A stretch of DNA of 6,716 nucleotides from an uncultured Achromobacter sp. Its GTDB lineage: Bacteria; Pseudomonadota; Gammaproteobacteria; Burkholderiales; Burkholderiaceae_B. The translations under genes were made by a program, and so were the position numbers. Location: contig CAJYKY010000368.1 in the NCBI GenBank assembly GCA_913775005.1, positions 1 to 6,716 of the forward strand, given 5' to 3'. Shown here piece by piece: positions 6,327 through 6,716 of this stretch (the stretch's first letter is position 1; the number at the start of each line of letters is the position of its first letter). The notes below the pieces were generated by a model. It was not told the origin of the DNA, did not search any database, and worked only from the letters and a program-made list of their open reading frames with translations.

Positions 6327-6364
6327 CCCGGCGCGGGGCGGCGTTGTCCGCCGCTTGCGCCGGG
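6327..6364 (-). other. Strong intercistronic hairpin between upstream gene and permease gene
   Basis: The outer arms CCCGGCGC (6327-6334) and GCGCCGGG (6357-6364) and the inner arms GCGGCG (6338-6343) and CGCCGC (6349-6354) nest around a 5-base loop. This gives 14 GC-rich base pairs with one 3/2-base internal loop. No T-run follows on the minus strand, so it should not act as a plain intrinsic terminator. In many binding-protein-dependent importers such stems sit behind the binding-protein gene and protect its mRNA, giving more binding protein than permease. That role is inferred from position. No other feature was seen in the 90-base gap apart from the permease ribosome-binding site. Confidence 0.6.
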
Positions 6365-6383
6365 GCTATCGCGGGGTTGCGGC

Positions 6384-6716
6384 CTAGAGCGCCGCGGCCT
6401 GTTTGGCCAGCTTCACCGCTTCTTCGTAGTTCGCCTTGGACTTGCCGTTCCACTCGCCTTCCAGCTGCGTGATCTGCTGGTTGACGGCGGCGTCTTTCTT
6501 GTTGCCGGCAAAAATGGCCAGGAACGCCGGGTCAGCGGCCTTCTTGCCATCGATCAGCGGCGCCCACGCCAGCTTGCGCGCTTGGGCCAGCAGCTCGGCC
6601 GCCTTGCCGCTCTTGGCCTTGTCGCCCAGTTTGGCTTCGGCATCGTAGATGGCCTTGGTGGCCGCTTGCAGTTCCTTCAGGCGGAAAGTCACGGTCTGGT
6701 CGTACAGCGACTGCAC
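6384..6716 (-). CDS. C-terminal part of an unidentified protein, position of a substrate-binding protein
   Basis: The frame is open from the window edge to TAG 6386-6384, giving 111 codons including the stop. The GTG at the very edge is as likely an internal Val as a start. The visible 110 residues are hydrophilic and probably largely helical. They are very rich in Ala (about 25) and Lys (15) and have no Cys. Segments such as RLKELQAATKAIYDAEAKL, KAAELLAQARKLA and NYEEAVKLAKQAAAL look like amphipathic helices. The Ala/Lys-rich make-up fits a soluble periplasmic protein. The place directly before the permease gene is where a periplasmic binding protein would stand. I do not recognise a binding-protein C-terminus, however: nothing resembles the iron-binding Tyr pair region or tail of FbpA. 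It may be the end of a diverged binding protein, a binding protein with an extra helical tail, or an unrelated accessory protein. Coding is well supported by the uninterrupted frame and GC-rich third positions; function is not. Confidence 0.6.
   Translation of the reverse strand: MQSLYDQTVTFRLKELQAATKAIYDAEAKLGDKAKSGKAAELLAQARKLAWAPLIDGKKAADPAFLAIFAGNKKDAAVNQQITQLEGEWNGKSKANYEEAVKLAKQAAAL

Noticed and set aside
5641..6453. A 270-codon minus-strand frame overlapping the permease gene
   Set aside because: It is a shifted frame of the permease gene with an Arg/Gly/Ala-rich product. The real frame has clear membrane spans and both EAA loops.
1..6716. CRISPR array, tRNA, rRNA, insertion sequence or prophage parts
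   Set aside because: No regularly spaced direct repeats, no tRNA-like cloverleaf, no transposase or integrase and no composition break were seen. Coding density and style are even throughout.

Overview
The window is ordinary high-GC proteobacterial chromosome. Protein similarity recalled from memory points to a beta-proteobacterium of the Burkholderiales, probably an Alcaligenaceae such as Achromobacter or Bordetella. That placement is inference from GC-rich third positions and the look of the CarB, SDR and ABC proteins; no search was run.

Layout: (1) Bases 1-975, plus strand: the last 324 codons of carB, the large subunit of carbamoyl-phosphate synthase. (2) Bases 976-1133: a 158-base intergenic stretch with a long imperfect hairpin, a clear Rho-independent terminator with a GAAA loop, and a small inverted repeat before the next gene. 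(3) Bases 1134-1898, plus strand: a classical short-chain dehydrogenase/reductase (SDR). (4) Bases 6716 down to 1908, minus strand: five genes in one direction. In transcription order these are the C-terminal end of an unidentified protein (in the position of a substrate-binding protein), a fused two-domain ABC permease, its ATPase (ATGA overlap), a LysR-type regulator (10-base gap) and a histidine-phosphatase-superfamily enzyme (27-base gap). The last gene converges on the SDR gene with 9 bases between stop codons.

How the genes work together: the permease has two inner-membrane domains, each with its own EAA loop. With the MalK/PotA/FbpC-type ATPase it forms a binding-protein-dependent importer of the ferric iron / polyamine / 2-aminoethylphosphonate type. 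The sequence here does not settle the substrate. The LysR protein is the obvious candidate regulator of the importer. The phosphatase may be a passenger or may act on imported or derived phosphate esters. A strong hairpin without a U-tract lies between the upstream gene and the permease gene, where transcript processing or partial read-through would give unequal expression.

No clearly novel system was found. The points most worth checking are the odd Ala/Lys-rich upstream protein, the two intercistronic hairpins, the placement of the regulator and phosphatase inside the transport gene run, and the long hairpin behind carB.
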